Positions 1 through 6,234 are shown, counted from the stretch's first letter. The stretch is 7,788 bases of DNA from Syntrophaceae bacterium UBA7544 (GCA_002479215.1 DLME01000086.1:1-7788), one strand, 5' to 3'. Notes: generated from the sequence alone by a model not told the origin. Program-made: numbers and translations.

Positions 1-183
1 TCGTGTATAAATTGTGTTTATTACGGATTGAAATGTAGCATCAAGAATGGAAATTCAAAAAACAACATTACAGGAAGTAAGAAACAAAATTACGATTTCC
101 GAACCGTCAGAATTGTTTCTTTCACCTACTACTGTTTAGTGCGGAACTTTCATAAGAATTGATGATTATGGATTGAAAGAGAG
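1..183 (+). repeat. Intergenic repeat R1, left end outside the window
   Basis: Left motif ATTACGGATTGAAA lies at 20-33, 36 variable bases follow, and the core ACAGGAAG starts at 70. CACCTAC lies at 123-129 and the right motif ATTATGGATTGAAA at 165-178. The right-hand spacing (CTAC to right motif, 39 bases) matches the other copies. Between core and CACCTAC this copy carries about 28 extra bases, which contain a second right-motif-like stretch (81-98). The plus-strand frame from base 1 stays open to the stop at 160-162 and includes the peptide VYYGLK. The copy lies downstream of the universal stress protein gene. Confidence 0.8.
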
Positions 184-201
184 TGCTGTAAAACATAGTA
201 G

Positions 202-229
202 AAAAAAGCCGCCAGTGGAAAAGCGGTTC
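202..229 (-). terminator. Probable intrinsic terminator after the usp gene
   Basis: Read on the minus strand, CCGC (223-226) pairs with GCGG (209-212) around a ten-base loop. One mismatch and A-U pairs extend the stem, and a run of six T follows (complement of A202-A207). It sits about 80 bases past the stop of the universal stress protein gene, so it plausibly ends that transcript. The stem is short, so the call is moderate. Confidence 0.45.
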
Positions 230-309
230 AGAAATATATTGTTATATTTTTTAATTTACCTGAAATGTCAGAAGAGAGTTCTTTGATCTAAAATTGGCAT
301 AACCAAAGA

Positions 310-762
310 CTAGTTCCTGACAAGCAATACCTGACATTTTGCTCTTTTTATAATCTTATCGACAACGCCGCCCAGCAAATTTTTCAAAATGCCTGTTTTT
401 CCATGCGAAGCAATTACGATCAAATCAATGCCTTTTTCTTCTTGTTCTTTGAGTATCTCTTCGTACGGGATACCTCTTCTTGTATCATAAACAATTTCTA
501 TGCTGGAGTGTTTATCAGTAATTTTTTTGACTTCCTGTTGCAGTTTATCTTTAGCATTTTTTATACTGTCTTTATAAATTTTCTGAACAGATCCTTCATC
601 CAAACAATAATCGACAGCACATTGTTGAAACCCGTCATCAATTACATGAAAAAGATAAATCTTGGCTTTGTTTTGCCTGGCAATGTCTATTGCCTGCTTT
701 AACGCGTTATCCGAATAATCTGAAAAGTCCGTCGGTACTAATATTTTCTTTGGTGCAAACAT
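310..762 (-). CDS. Universal stress protein (UspA family)
   Basis: Cytoplasmic single-domain Usp protein of 150 residues, the usual family length. The N-terminus KKILVPTDFSDYSDNA (5-20) is the classic first strand with the nucleotide-contacting Asp (D12). LIVIASHGKTG (114-124) followed by LLGGVVDKIIKRAKCQVLLV (129-148) is the C-terminal nucleotide loop, G-x2-G-x6-G. The residue after the last loop glycine, usually Ser/Thr, is Gly here (G132), so ATP binding cannot be assumed. The ATG at 760-762 is supported by a strong ribosome site, AGGAGG-type (768-773), five to six bases away. It is a single-gene unit: an imperfect stem-loop lies directly upstream and a likely terminator lies beyond the stop. 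Family members help cells survive stress or energy limitation; the specific role here is unknown. Confidence 0.93.
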   Translation of the reverse strand: MFAPKKILVPTDFSDYSDNALKQAIDIARQNKAKIYLFHVIDDGFQQCAVDYCLDEGSVQKIYKDSIKNAKDKLQQEVKKITDKHSSIEIVYDTRRGIPYEEILKEQEEKGIDLIVIASHGKTGILKNLLGGVVDKIIKRAKCQVLLVRN

Positions 763-774
763 AATCTCCTCCTT

Positions 775-821
775 TGTTCATGTTTAAGAATAATGGCTTT
801 TTACATTACTTGAACATGACA
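775..821 (-). promoter_or_regulatory. Imperfect inverted repeat in the usp leader
   Basis: On the minus strand TGTCATGTTCAAG (821-809) can pair with CTTAAACATGAACA (788-775): twelve pairs with one bulge and one mismatch, around a 20-base loop. The downstream arm ends two bases before the Shine-Dalgarno of the universal stress protein gene. It could be an operator or a leader hairpin affecting ribosome access. No convincing -35/-10 pair was seen. Confidence 0.45.
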
Positions 822-844
822 CATATCATCTTTTTCCAAAAGTG

Positions 845-995
845 AGGCACGAGTATAATATCCAAGATTGCTGGTTGAAATCAAACATTATTTTCAAGGA
901 CGACATTTTACTAATTACAGGAAGAAGTCCTTACTGACTACCCTACAACTCCTCAACATTTGTCGTATGTCATAATTGAGGATTACGGACTGAAA
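845..995 (+). repeat. Intergenic repeat R2
   Basis: Left motif ATTGCTGGTTGAAA (867-880) is diverged. The core ACAGGAAGAAGT starts at 917, 50 bases after the left motif start. CTAC is at 943-946 and the right motif ATTACGGACTGAAA at 982-995, 39 bases further. The left edge is uncertain: GGCACG at 845 aligns with the same bases in R7, but TGTCAATT is not recognisable. The right motif ends four bases before the stop codon of the FMN reductase gene. Confidence 0.75.
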
Positions 996-999
996 ATAT

Positions 1000-1575
1000 T
1001 TAGCTTTTTATTTTTTTTAACAAAAAGGCCATATTTTCTCCTAATGTTTTCATGTTCTCCATGCCTTCTTTGTCATCATTTACTTCACCAAGCCCGAATC
1101 CATAAACCATATTCCAATAACTAGCTCCAACTAAAAACATTTGCATATAATGCAGAAAGTGATTCATTGTATCAAAGGCATGAATAGCACCACCTCTCCT
1201 CACAGCAACAACAGAACCTCCAACTTTATACTTAAAAATTCCTCCATTGGTTATTGAGACCATTCCTGCTCGGTCAATCAATGCTTTCATCTCAGCTGTT
1301 ACATCTGTAAAATATGTGGGAGATCCCAAGATAATTCCATCTGCTGCGGCCATTTTCCCGATACATTCATTTATAATGTCATCATCAAATACACAGCGTT
1401 TATTTTGATTTTTAGCACACTTAAAACAACTTGTGCACCCTCTAACCGGCTTTAGGGCAATATTTATAAGCTCGGTTTCAAACCCTTCTTTTTTCAACTC
1501 CTGAAAAACTGCTTTAATTAACAATGATGTATTGCCGTTTTTACGTGGACTGCCGTTGACTCCTATAACTTTCAT
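1000..1575 (-). CDS. NADPH-dependent FMN reductase-like iron-sulfur flavoprotein
   Basis: Flavodoxin-fold protein of 191 residues, cytoplasmic. VIGVNGSPRKNGNT (3-16) is the FMN phosphate-binding loop, and LGSPTYFTDVTAEMKALIDR (83-102) is the second flavin-contacting segment typical of the NADPH-dependent FMN reductase family. Cysteines 47, 50, 53 and 61 form CX2CX2CX7C, which fits the compact motif that binds a 4Fe-4S cluster in iron-sulfur flavoproteins (Isf) of anaerobes; this suggests electron transfer or oxygen/peroxide detoxification, though the substrate is unknown. An upstream TTG (1606-1608) would add eleven residues, but it has no ribosome site and the added residues lie before the conserved start MKVIGVNGSPR. 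The ATG at 1573-1575 is therefore preferred. A 20-bp palindrome lies about 70 bases upstream. Confidence 0.9.
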   Translation of the reverse strand: MKVIGVNGSPRKNGNTSLLIKAVFQELKKEGFETELINIALKPVRGCTSCFKCAKNQNKRCVFDDDIINECIGKMAAADGIILGSPTYFTDVTAEMKALIDRAGMVSITNGGIFKYKVGGSVVAVRRGGAIHAFDTMNHFLHYMQMFLVGASYWNMVYGFGLGEVNDDKEGMENMKTLGENMAFLLKKIKS

Positions 1576-1580
1576 TTTAC

Positions 1581-1586
1581 TTCTCC
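1581..1586 (-). promoter_or_regulatory. Ribosome binding site deciding the FMN reductase start
   Basis: Minus-strand GGAGAA lies five bases upstream of the ATG at 1573-1575. The in-frame TTG at 1606-1608 has no such site, so this places the start at 1575. Confidence 0.7.
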
Positions 1587-1645
1587 ATAAAATAAATTTT
1601 TCTAACAATTAATATCTGAACTTCGCTTTTTCCTAATGAGCTTAA

Positions 1646-1665
1646 AATTAATAGCACTATTAATT
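1646..1665. promoter_or_regulatory. 20-bp palindrome, candidate operator
   Basis: AATTAATAG (1646-1654) and CTATTAATT (1657-1665) are perfect inverted repeats around the two bases CA. The site lies about 70 bases upstream of the FMN reductase ATG, between that gene and repeat R3. Length and symmetry suit a dimeric repressor such as MarR or TetR type, but no regulator is encoded in the window. It could also be an RNA hairpin, though A/T pairs would make it weak. Confidence 0.5.
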
Positions 1666-1689
1666 ATTTTAAAAAAGGGGAAATATAAA

Positions 1690-1764
1690 GCCTCATTGAT
1701 AACGGATTGAAAGAAAGCATATTTGAGAAGGATAACGATTTATTTCTTTCAGGAAGAAGCGGAT
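1690..1764 (+). repeat. Intergenic repeat R3, truncated
   Basis: Motif ATAACGGATTGAAA (1699-1712) is followed after 36 bases by the core TCAGGAAGAAG (starts 1749), the standard 50-base offset. The rest of the unit is missing: the methyltransferase gene ends at 1786, where the right half should be. GAAAGAAA (1709-1716) and TTTCTTTC (1743-1750) form a perfect 8-bp inverted repeat. The plus-strand frame reads DNGLKES, then twelve residues, then SGRSG and a stop. Confidence 0.7.
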
Positions 1765-1785
1765 AATGCATCTTAAGCTCTTTTA

Positions 1786-2487
1786 TCAATAAATCCACGG
1801 CACGAGTCGCCACGTACGCGCACAGTAGGCATCGTACTCCGCGCCGAACTGTTCACGGAGGAGCCGTTCCTCGGCACGGATGCGTGGCACAAGCGGTATA
1901 AGCAACGCCAAGGTCAAAATCACACCCACACCAGAGCGGAATGCGAGCACCCATCCAAGCGAGCTAATAAGCATCCCCAAGTAGCTCGGATTGCGAATAA
2001 ATCCGTATATTCCGTGCGTTTCTAGTTTGTGCCCGACCTGGATCGCTACCAATCCGCTGAACCTTTCCTTTAGCAGAAATACCGGTAAAATCCGCAGCAC
2101 GCCGCCGGCAGCACAGAGTACCACACCTACCCATCGCAAAGTGTCACCTTCGAATGTCCAAAATCCGATACGGTCGGTGTATGCCGAAAGATAGGACATA
2201 AGAAGCGCTATCACAGTAAAAGCTCCCAACACCCAGCGGTTGCCTTTATCTTCTTTCTCACCGGAACTCAAACCGCTGCTGCCGGAAAATATCGACAGCA
2301 CGCCAAGTCCTACTGAGACCCAAAAGAGCACTTGAAATGCAGGATGTTCCCAAAATACGCTCCATCCGTCCCAGCCCAGAATCGCAAGCCCGAATTGAAT
2401 GACAAACGCCATGAAAACGGTGATAAGAGTTTTGAACTTGCTCAACACTTTCTCTTTTTTGGGATTTGCCACAATGTCTTCGTTCAT
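1786..2487 (-). CDS. ICMT-like integral membrane methyltransferase
   Basis: Protein of 233 residues with about five hydrophobic segments (roughly 20-38, 50-68, 85-103, 118-138 and 171-200), so it is an inner-membrane protein. The C-terminal half carries the signature of the isoprenylcysteine carboxyl methyltransferase superfamily: GHKLETHGIYGFIRNPSYLG (152-171), RAEERLLREQFGAEYDAY (204-221) and RTWRLVPWIY at the end. The usual RHP is RNP here. Family members transfer a methyl group from S-adenosylmethionine. Bacteria lack the eukaryotic prenylated-protein substrate, so the acceptor is unknown; a small thiol or lipid (as in the related MddA/NnrU-type proteins) is possible. The gene is clearly richer in G+C than its neighbours, suggesting separate acquisition. 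No Shine-Dalgarno is seen; a TATAAT lies only six bases before the ATG. Confidence 0.88.
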   Translation of the reverse strand: MNEDIVANPKKEKVLSKFKTLITVFMAFVIQFGLAILGWDGWSVFWEHPAFQVLFWVSVGLGVLSIFSGSSGLSSGEKEDKGNRWVLGAFTVIALLMSYLSAYTDRIGFWTFEGDTLRWVGVVLCAAGGVLRILPVFLLKERFSGLVAIQVGHKLETHGIYGFIRNPSYLGMLISSLGWVLAFRSGVGVILTLALLIPLVPRIRAEERLLREQFGAEYDAYCARTWRLVPWIY

Positions 2488-2493
2488 ATTCTG

Positions 2494-2526
2494 ATTATAT
2501 CACAAAGAGCGTCTGCAATATGCAGA
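2494..2526 (-). promoter_or_regulatory. Candidate promoter and dyad before the methyltransferase gene
   Basis: A consensus TATAAT (2494-2499, minus strand) lies six bases upstream of the ATG, so a transcript would start at or next to the start codon (leaderless-like). That would fit the missing ribosome site. TCTGCA (2512-2517) and TGCAGA (2521-2526) form an inverted repeat around ATA in the -35 area, a possible operator. No good -35 hexamer at 16-18 bases was found. Confidence 0.4.
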
Positions 2527-2570
2527 AAAAAGTGAAAGAAACAAAAAGCCCTAAGTATGTTATGTAAATT

Positions 2571-2729
2571 TGTCTGACCTGAAGAAAAACAGTATTAATG
2601 AATTCCATTTATAAGCTTGCAACATTTTTGCTCTCGATATTTTATTGACTACAGAAAGAAGTGCTTACTGACTACACCTACGAACAAATATATTGATAAA
2701 AGTCCAGTAGTGAGAATTATCGATAGAAG
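2571..2729 (+). repeat. Intergenic repeat R4
   Basis: TGTCTGACC (2571-2579) resembles the left portion of R7 with an internal deletion. The left motif is barely recognisable (about 7 of 14 bases near 2602). The core ACAGAAAGAAGT starts at 2651, CTAC at 2678 (27 bases on) and a degenerate right motif ATTATCGATAGAAG at 2716-2729 (38 bases on). The spacings match the other copies. Plus-strand residues before the core read NIFALDILLTTERSAY and a stop, closely similar to the same frame in R2. The right motif ends four bases before the stop of the metallophosphoesterase gene. Confidence 0.65.
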
Positions 2730-2733
2730 TTTA

Positions 2734-3954
2734 TTAACTCTGAGAAGGGCTAAGATTTTTAGTCAAAACATAGATTGGCGCTTCTGGAGGACAACCCAAA
2801 CGAAACGGAAACCAATGGCTGAACCCGGCTGAGGTATAGAGCTGCGAACTCTCTTTTTGATAATGTCCCCATAAATACCGTTGAGGCATCATTGATTCAA
2901 ACGCACTTCTCCCATTAAACCCGATCTGCCCTCCGTGGGTGTGGCCCGACAAAGTAAAATGAACTCCCAACTCAGCAGCGCGATTGAAACCACCCGGACG
3001 GTGGCTCATTAATAAATGAAACACATCCGAAGGAGCTCCGGCTAATGATTTATCCACAGTGTTTTTCATAAAAGTAGTGATATCGCGACCAAGATAGACA
3101 GGATCGTCCGTGCCGGCGATATATAACGAAGTTTCTCGGATGGGAAGGACGACTCCCTGATTCAACAATAAAGGGATCGGGCTAGCTTCAAATATTTTTC
3201 GCGCCTCTCTTATTCCCCGATAATACTCATGGTTTCCAACTGACGCAAACGCTCCATGAGCCGGTTTCAATTCTGAAATCGATTTGAGCGTTCGTGGAAG
3301 AATTTCATATTTATCCGAAATGTCACCCGTCAGCAAAATCAAGTCGAACTTTTGTCCCTGCAACCGAAGAAGAAATTCTTCCAATTCTTGTAACCCAACA
3401 TAGTATCCTAAATGCATATCGGTTAGGTGGAGAATTCGAAATCCTTCTAAAGCTGGTGGAAGATTCTGGTAGAATAACCAAATCAATGGCGTTCGCACAG
3501 CGGCAAACGAGCTTGCCACACCGGTTCCACTCATCAGTATCGTAAATACCGGTACGATAGCAGCAGCATTTTTTAAAAAAATCCGGCGATTTACATTCAG
3601 TTCATGTTGGTCTGCACTACGAAATTTTTTACTGAACCATCCCTGGGCAAAATGGATATAGTGCAGTATTCCAGAGATGGGTAAGGAAAACATTAATGCA
3701 AGTTCGAAAACCACCACTACGGAAGTAATAATGACGCCGATGGAGCGTAAAGGCGAATCGGCGGAGCTGGCAACGACCGCCAGTGCCCAGAGAATGATGC
3801 CCCCCAAGCCGCTAACCGGCAGATAGATCGACGAATTCCGTATCCATTTCTTTTTCCACCAAGGATGGTTCAGTGACCAGATCAGGAAGATTTCGATCGC
3901 ACCTAAAATCAAAATCATTACGGCACTGAATAAGACAGGAAAAAGTTCACTCAT
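2734..3954 (-). CDS. Membrane-anchored metallophosphoesterase (YkuE/YaeI-like)
   Basis: Protein of 406 residues. Residues 1-105 hold about three to four hydrophobic helices (5-27, 43-63, 71-100). NRRIFLKN (122-129) followed by a hydrophobic stretch (130-150) looks like a twin-arginine signal. The calcineurin-like phosphoesterase domain covers about 172-397 with all expected metal ligands: D179 and H181 in LTDMHLG, D211 in TGDISD, N241/H242 in GNHE, H318 in SHRP, and H338/H340 in SGHTHGGQ. The family hydrolyses phosphate esters with two metal ions; membrane-bound YaeI/YkuE relatives are linked to envelope lipids or undecaprenyl pyrophosphate-type substrates, but the substrate cannot be read here. 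The domain order suggests the catalytic part is exported. The start ATG has no clear ribosome site, yet the helix beginning at residue 5 makes a much later start unlikely. It is a lone gene between R4 and R5. Confidence 0.9.
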   Translation of the reverse strand: MSELFPVLFSAVMILILGAIEIFLIWSLNHPWWKKKWIRNSSIYLPVSGLGGIILWALAVVASSADSPLRSIGVIITSVVVVFELALMFSLPISGILHYIHFAQGWFSKKFRSADQHELNVNRRIFLKNAAAIVPVFTILMSGTGVASSFAAVRTPLIWLFYQNLPPALEGFRILHLTDMHLGYYVGLQELEEFLLRLQGQKFDLILLTGDISDKYEILPRTLKSISELKPAHGAFASVGNHEYYRGIREARKIFEASPIPLLLNQGVVLPIRETSLYIAGTDDPVYLGRDITTFMKNTVDKSLAGAPSDVFHLLMSHRPGGFNRAAELGVHFTLSGHTHGGQIGFNGRSAFESMMPQRYLWGHYQKESSQLYTSAGFSHWFPFRLGCPPEAPIYVLTKNLSPSQS

Positions 3955-3992
3955 AAAATGATGTCAAAAAATACTTAAAACTAATTTTGATT

Positions 3993-4188
3993 TTGCATGT
4001 ATCTAAAAAATGGATAGTACCTAAAAAAAATAATGTCAATTGAAATAAATTCGACTGAATTATCATTGGAAATGATAGGCGTTTGTCAAAATCGCAGAAT
4101 GCTTTGTGACAGGAAGAAGTGCTTGCTTACTACACCTACTACTCTGCAATCACGATGCTGGGGTGATATAGAAAATTACCAACTGTAA
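3993..4188 (+). repeat. Intergenic repeat R5, with internal deletion
   Basis: TTGCATGT (3993) and TGTCAATT (4034-4041) are spaced 41 bases, as in R7. About 44 bases present in R6 and R7 are missing before the left motif, ATTATCATTGGAAA (4059-4072). The core ACAGGAAGAAGT starts at 4109 (50 bases on), CTAC at 4136 and a right motif ATTACCAACTGTAA at 4175-4188. The variable part after CTAC contains a small hairpin, ATCAC (4149-4153) with GTGAT (4163-4167). Confidence 0.72.
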
Positions 4189-4206
4189 TGCAATTCCACA
4201 ACGACA

Positions 4207-4350
4207 CTCAGAGCTATTGCGGAGTATGCCGTTCCTTTTTAGCCTCGCCGAGAAAGACCACTGCACGGTTTGATGAGAGAGTATTTGAATAATGGCCATG
4301 GAAAAGCTCTTTAGGTAACGCTAGACGAAAGAGGCGGAAACAGACAAGCC
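4207..4350 (+). other. Unexplained non-coding stretch, possible group II intron remnant
   Basis: This is the remainder of the 414-base gap between the metallophosphoesterase and DUF3014 genes after R5; no gene is seen. GCACGGTTTGATGAGAGAG (4262-4280) resembles the end of domain V and following bases of bacterial group II introns, and GCCGT (4229-4233) could pair with ACGGT (4264-4268). The expected compact 34-base domain V hairpin is not intact, and no reverse transcriptase or intron 5' end is present. The purine-rich GACGAAAGAGGCGGAAACAG (4324-4343) also looks like structured RNA. The resemblance is from memory only. Confidence 0.2.
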
Positions 4351-4368
4351 AAAACTAAAGCGTTTAAA

Positions 4369-5163
4369 TCATTCGGTACCATTTACCTTTTTCTCGCGCA
4401 TGTGGAGCATAACTTGCCGTTTTATCTCGCGCAGCTTGGCTTTAATTTTTGCTTCGTTCTTGCTGCCCATCCGCATAAGGATTTTCTGCCCGGCTGAGCG
4501 CGCTTCCAGATCGGGATCGGCATACAAATAGAAAACATTGGGTTGAACGAGTTTGACGGGCTCATTGAGGTCGGGCGCAGCCAGCAGATGGTTGAGCACC
4601 ACCAGCAAGCGGTCGTTAAAATATTCTTTCGGATAGCCGAGTTCTTCGTATGCCTCCTGGAACAGCGGATAAAGGCGCACGTAAACTTCCCCCAGCTTCT
4701 GCGCATCGATCAACTCGGTGATTCTCACATACGCCGAATAACGCGCAGCATTTTTCGGGCTGATTGTTTTGTCGTTTTCGGGGCCTTCAGTGATGAACAA
4801 ATCCTGTACCTGCTTGACCGGCATCACGCTGATCGGTAAGCGCTTGCGCGGCAGGTTGTCGATGGTGGCGACGATGTTGTGGATGATCTGCTCGGTATGA
4901 AACAGATTCATCAATGATTTATTGCCCACCAGGCCGGCCAGAGTGTCCAGCATGAACTCATTGCTCTGGAATAGCTTAGGTAGAGCGGGCTGCACTGGAG
5001 GAGCCTCGATGACCTGTTGTGGCACCGGGGTGGGTGCCGGGGGCGGAGCCGGCACGGATATTGGTTCGGGTTTTGGTTGGGCGTACTGCCAATAGAAGTA
5101 TGTGGCAATACCAAGGCCGAGCAGAATGATGATGACAGCAGTTATTAAGCTGTTCTTTTTCAT
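4369..5163 (-). CDS. DUF3014 family membrane-anchored protein
   Basis: Protein of 264 residues. Residues 6-25 form one hydrophobic helix after MKKNS, so it is probably anchored in the inner membrane with the rest in the periplasm. A proline-rich linker (about 30-62) leads to the DUF3014 domain (about 66-252). Family hallmarks are visible: VATIDNLPR (98-106), RLYPLFQEAYEELGYP (163-178), YFNDRL (181-186), and SAGQKILMRMG (223-233). The function of the family is unknown; it is common in proteobacteria as a single gene. ATG 5161-5163 has an AAAGG ribosome site (5171-5175) seven bases upstream. The gene is G+C-richer than the flanking intergenic DNA and the kinase-like gene. No partner gene lies next to it, so context says nothing about its role. 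Confidence 0.88.
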   Translation of the reverse strand: MKKNSLITAVIIILLGLGIATYFYWQYAQPKPEPISVPAPPPAPTPVPQQVIEAPPVQPALPKLFQSNEFMLDTLAGLVGNKSLMNLFHTEQIIHNIVATIDNLPRKRLPISVMPVKQVQDLFITEGPENDKTISPKNAARYSAYVRITELIDAQKLGEVYVRLYPLFQEAYEELGYPKEYFNDRLLVVLNHLLAAPDLNEPVKLVQPNVFYLYADPDLEARSAGQKILMRMGSKNEAKIKAKLREIKRQVMLHMREKKVNGTE

Positions 5164-5266
5164 GGATAAGCCTTTCGCAATAATTTACGCTACGTCACTT
5201 CTTTAGCCGCGAATGCGTCCTGAATCGTATGGAGCAACGCGACTCCTTCCTTGCATTGGCTTCCGG

Positions 5267-5288
5267 AACGCCTATTGATAAGGCGTTG
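5267..5288. other. Stem-loop upstream of the DUF3014 gene
   Basis: AACGCCT (5267-5273) and AGGCGTT (5282-5288) form a perfect 7-bp stem around eight bases. It lies about 105 bases upstream of the DUF3014 ATG and abuts the left end of repeat R6. No T-run follows on either strand, so it is not a standard terminator. It could be a leader structure or an operator. Confidence 0.45.
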
Positions 5289-5531
5289 CTTGTTCACGTT
5301 GAAATATAAGAATTTCGGGCTTACATGTCAATTAAATATTGACCACAAAAGGTGGGGTGTATTGTCGCTGTTTGTCTTCGGGCGTGAATTGTGTTTATTA
5401 CGGATGAAATCAAGCATACCTAGCACAGTTGAAGAATTGTTGAGTACAGGAAGAAGTCGATTGTTTGTTTCACCTACAACTAAACAGCCTTGCAGACTTT
5501 GAGAAACAAGCATTACGGTTTGAAAGAAAGT
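5287..5531 (+). repeat. Intergenic repeat R6, the fullest copy
   Basis: This copy shows every block: TTGCTTGTTCA (5287), TGTCAATT (5327-5334), TGACCACA (5340-5347), left motif ATTACGGATGAAA with one base deleted (5397-5409), core ACAGGAAGAAGT (5446), CACCTAC (5471-5477), and right motif ATTACGGTTTGAAA (5512-5525). TGTCAATT to core is 119 bases, identical to R7. TCAA (5410-5413) and TTGA (5440-5443) are complementary at the position where other copies form longer arms. The unit fills most of the 447-base gap between the DUF3014 and kinase-like genes. Confidence 0.85.
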
Positions 5532-5610
5532 AATTGAAAAATCAACGGCACATTCCTGCGGAGTATTTCTAACATGTTTTGTCCAACTTTTGGGAGGGGT
5601 AGCTCCTTCT

Positions 5611-6234
5611 TTAAATTAAGTCCAAGTATTTCAAAATGACCTCTACAGTTTTATCAATACCTATTTTGCTTATATCTATGGAAATGTCATACTGTCTTGC
5701 ATCTGTCCATTCCTTCCCTGTAAATGTATGATTATAGTTAGCTCTTTCTTTATCGTTTTGGGCAATCATTTTCCCGGCAACTTCTTCTGATATATTATAC
5801 AGCTTCTGAATACGACCATTTCGGAAAGTTATATCACCGTGTAAAAATATACTGACATGATTCGGATGCTCACGAAGGATATATGAGCCACATCGTCCTA
5901 TAATAACCGCTGAACGTTCTTTTGCAATACGTTCTATTATTTCTGTTTCGGCTTTAAATAACTCACGGTCTGATGGGGCAATGATTTGTGGTGGCACATA
6001 GGTATCCGGTGCAATTGCATATGATCGTATGAATGACTGCCAAAATGAAAGTATTTTTTCATCTCGCGATTCCAAATCCTCCTTTAATATCGAAAACTGT
6101 TTGGCCGCCTGACCGATGATTTCACGGTCTGCATAAAAAACACCAAGGTTTTTTGCCAGCTGCTGTCCTACATATGCCCCTCCACAACCTAACTGGCGGC
6201 TAATTGTAATTGCAAACGGTGAAGTATTTTTCAC
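5611..6234 (-). CDS. Cytidylate kinase-like family protein
   Basis: Protein of 207 residues in the cytidylate-kinase-like family (AAA-type P-loop kinase fold). FAITISRQLGCGGAYVGQQLA (7-27) carries the phosphate-binding loop in the variant form of this family, FYADREII (33-40) matches the family's substrate-side segment, IIGRCGSYIL (111-120) is the buried strand with the conserved GR, and DKERANYNHTFTGKEW (161-176) with YDISIDIS (182-189) is the lid/C-terminal signature. These are small-molecule or nucleotide kinases of mostly unproven substrate, distinct from housekeeping CMP kinase. The start is GTG with AGGAGG eight bases upstream; an ATG seven bases further upstream is out of frame. It follows the MFS gene by 80 bases on the same strand, so both may be one transcript. 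Sequence style resembles Firmicutes proteins. Confidence 0.87.
   Translation of the reverse strand: MKNTSPFAITISRQLGCGGAYVGQQLAKNLGVFYADREIIGQAAKQFSILKEDLESRDEKILSFWQSFIRSYAIAPDTYVPPQIIAPSDRELFKAETEIIERIAKERSAVIIGRCGSYILREHPNHVSIFLHGDITFRNGRIQKLYNISEEVAGKMIAQNDKERANYNHTFTGKEWTDARQYDISIDISKIGIDKTVEVILKYLDLI

Noticed and set aside
403..702. Plus-strand open frame opposite usp
   Set aside because: Antisense shadow of a clearly conserved gene, no ribosome site or recognisable domain. The other plus-strand frames opposite genes were dropped for the same reason.
1576..1608. Longer FMN reductase starting at TTG 1608
   Set aside because: No ribosome site and eleven extra residues outside the conserved domain, whereas ATG 1575 has GGAGAA at good spacing.
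2617..2832. Plus-strand open frame of 71 codons
   Set aside because: It runs from repeat R4 into the antisense of the phosphoesterase gene; no family features.
5267..5288. Hairpin as an intrinsic terminator
   Set aside because: No T-run follows on either strand; recorded only as a stem-loop.
5251..5502. Plus-strand open frame of 83 codons
   Set aside because: It spans repeat R6 with no ribosome site, and the other copies have stops or shifts at the matching places. It is treated as part of the repeat, not a gene.
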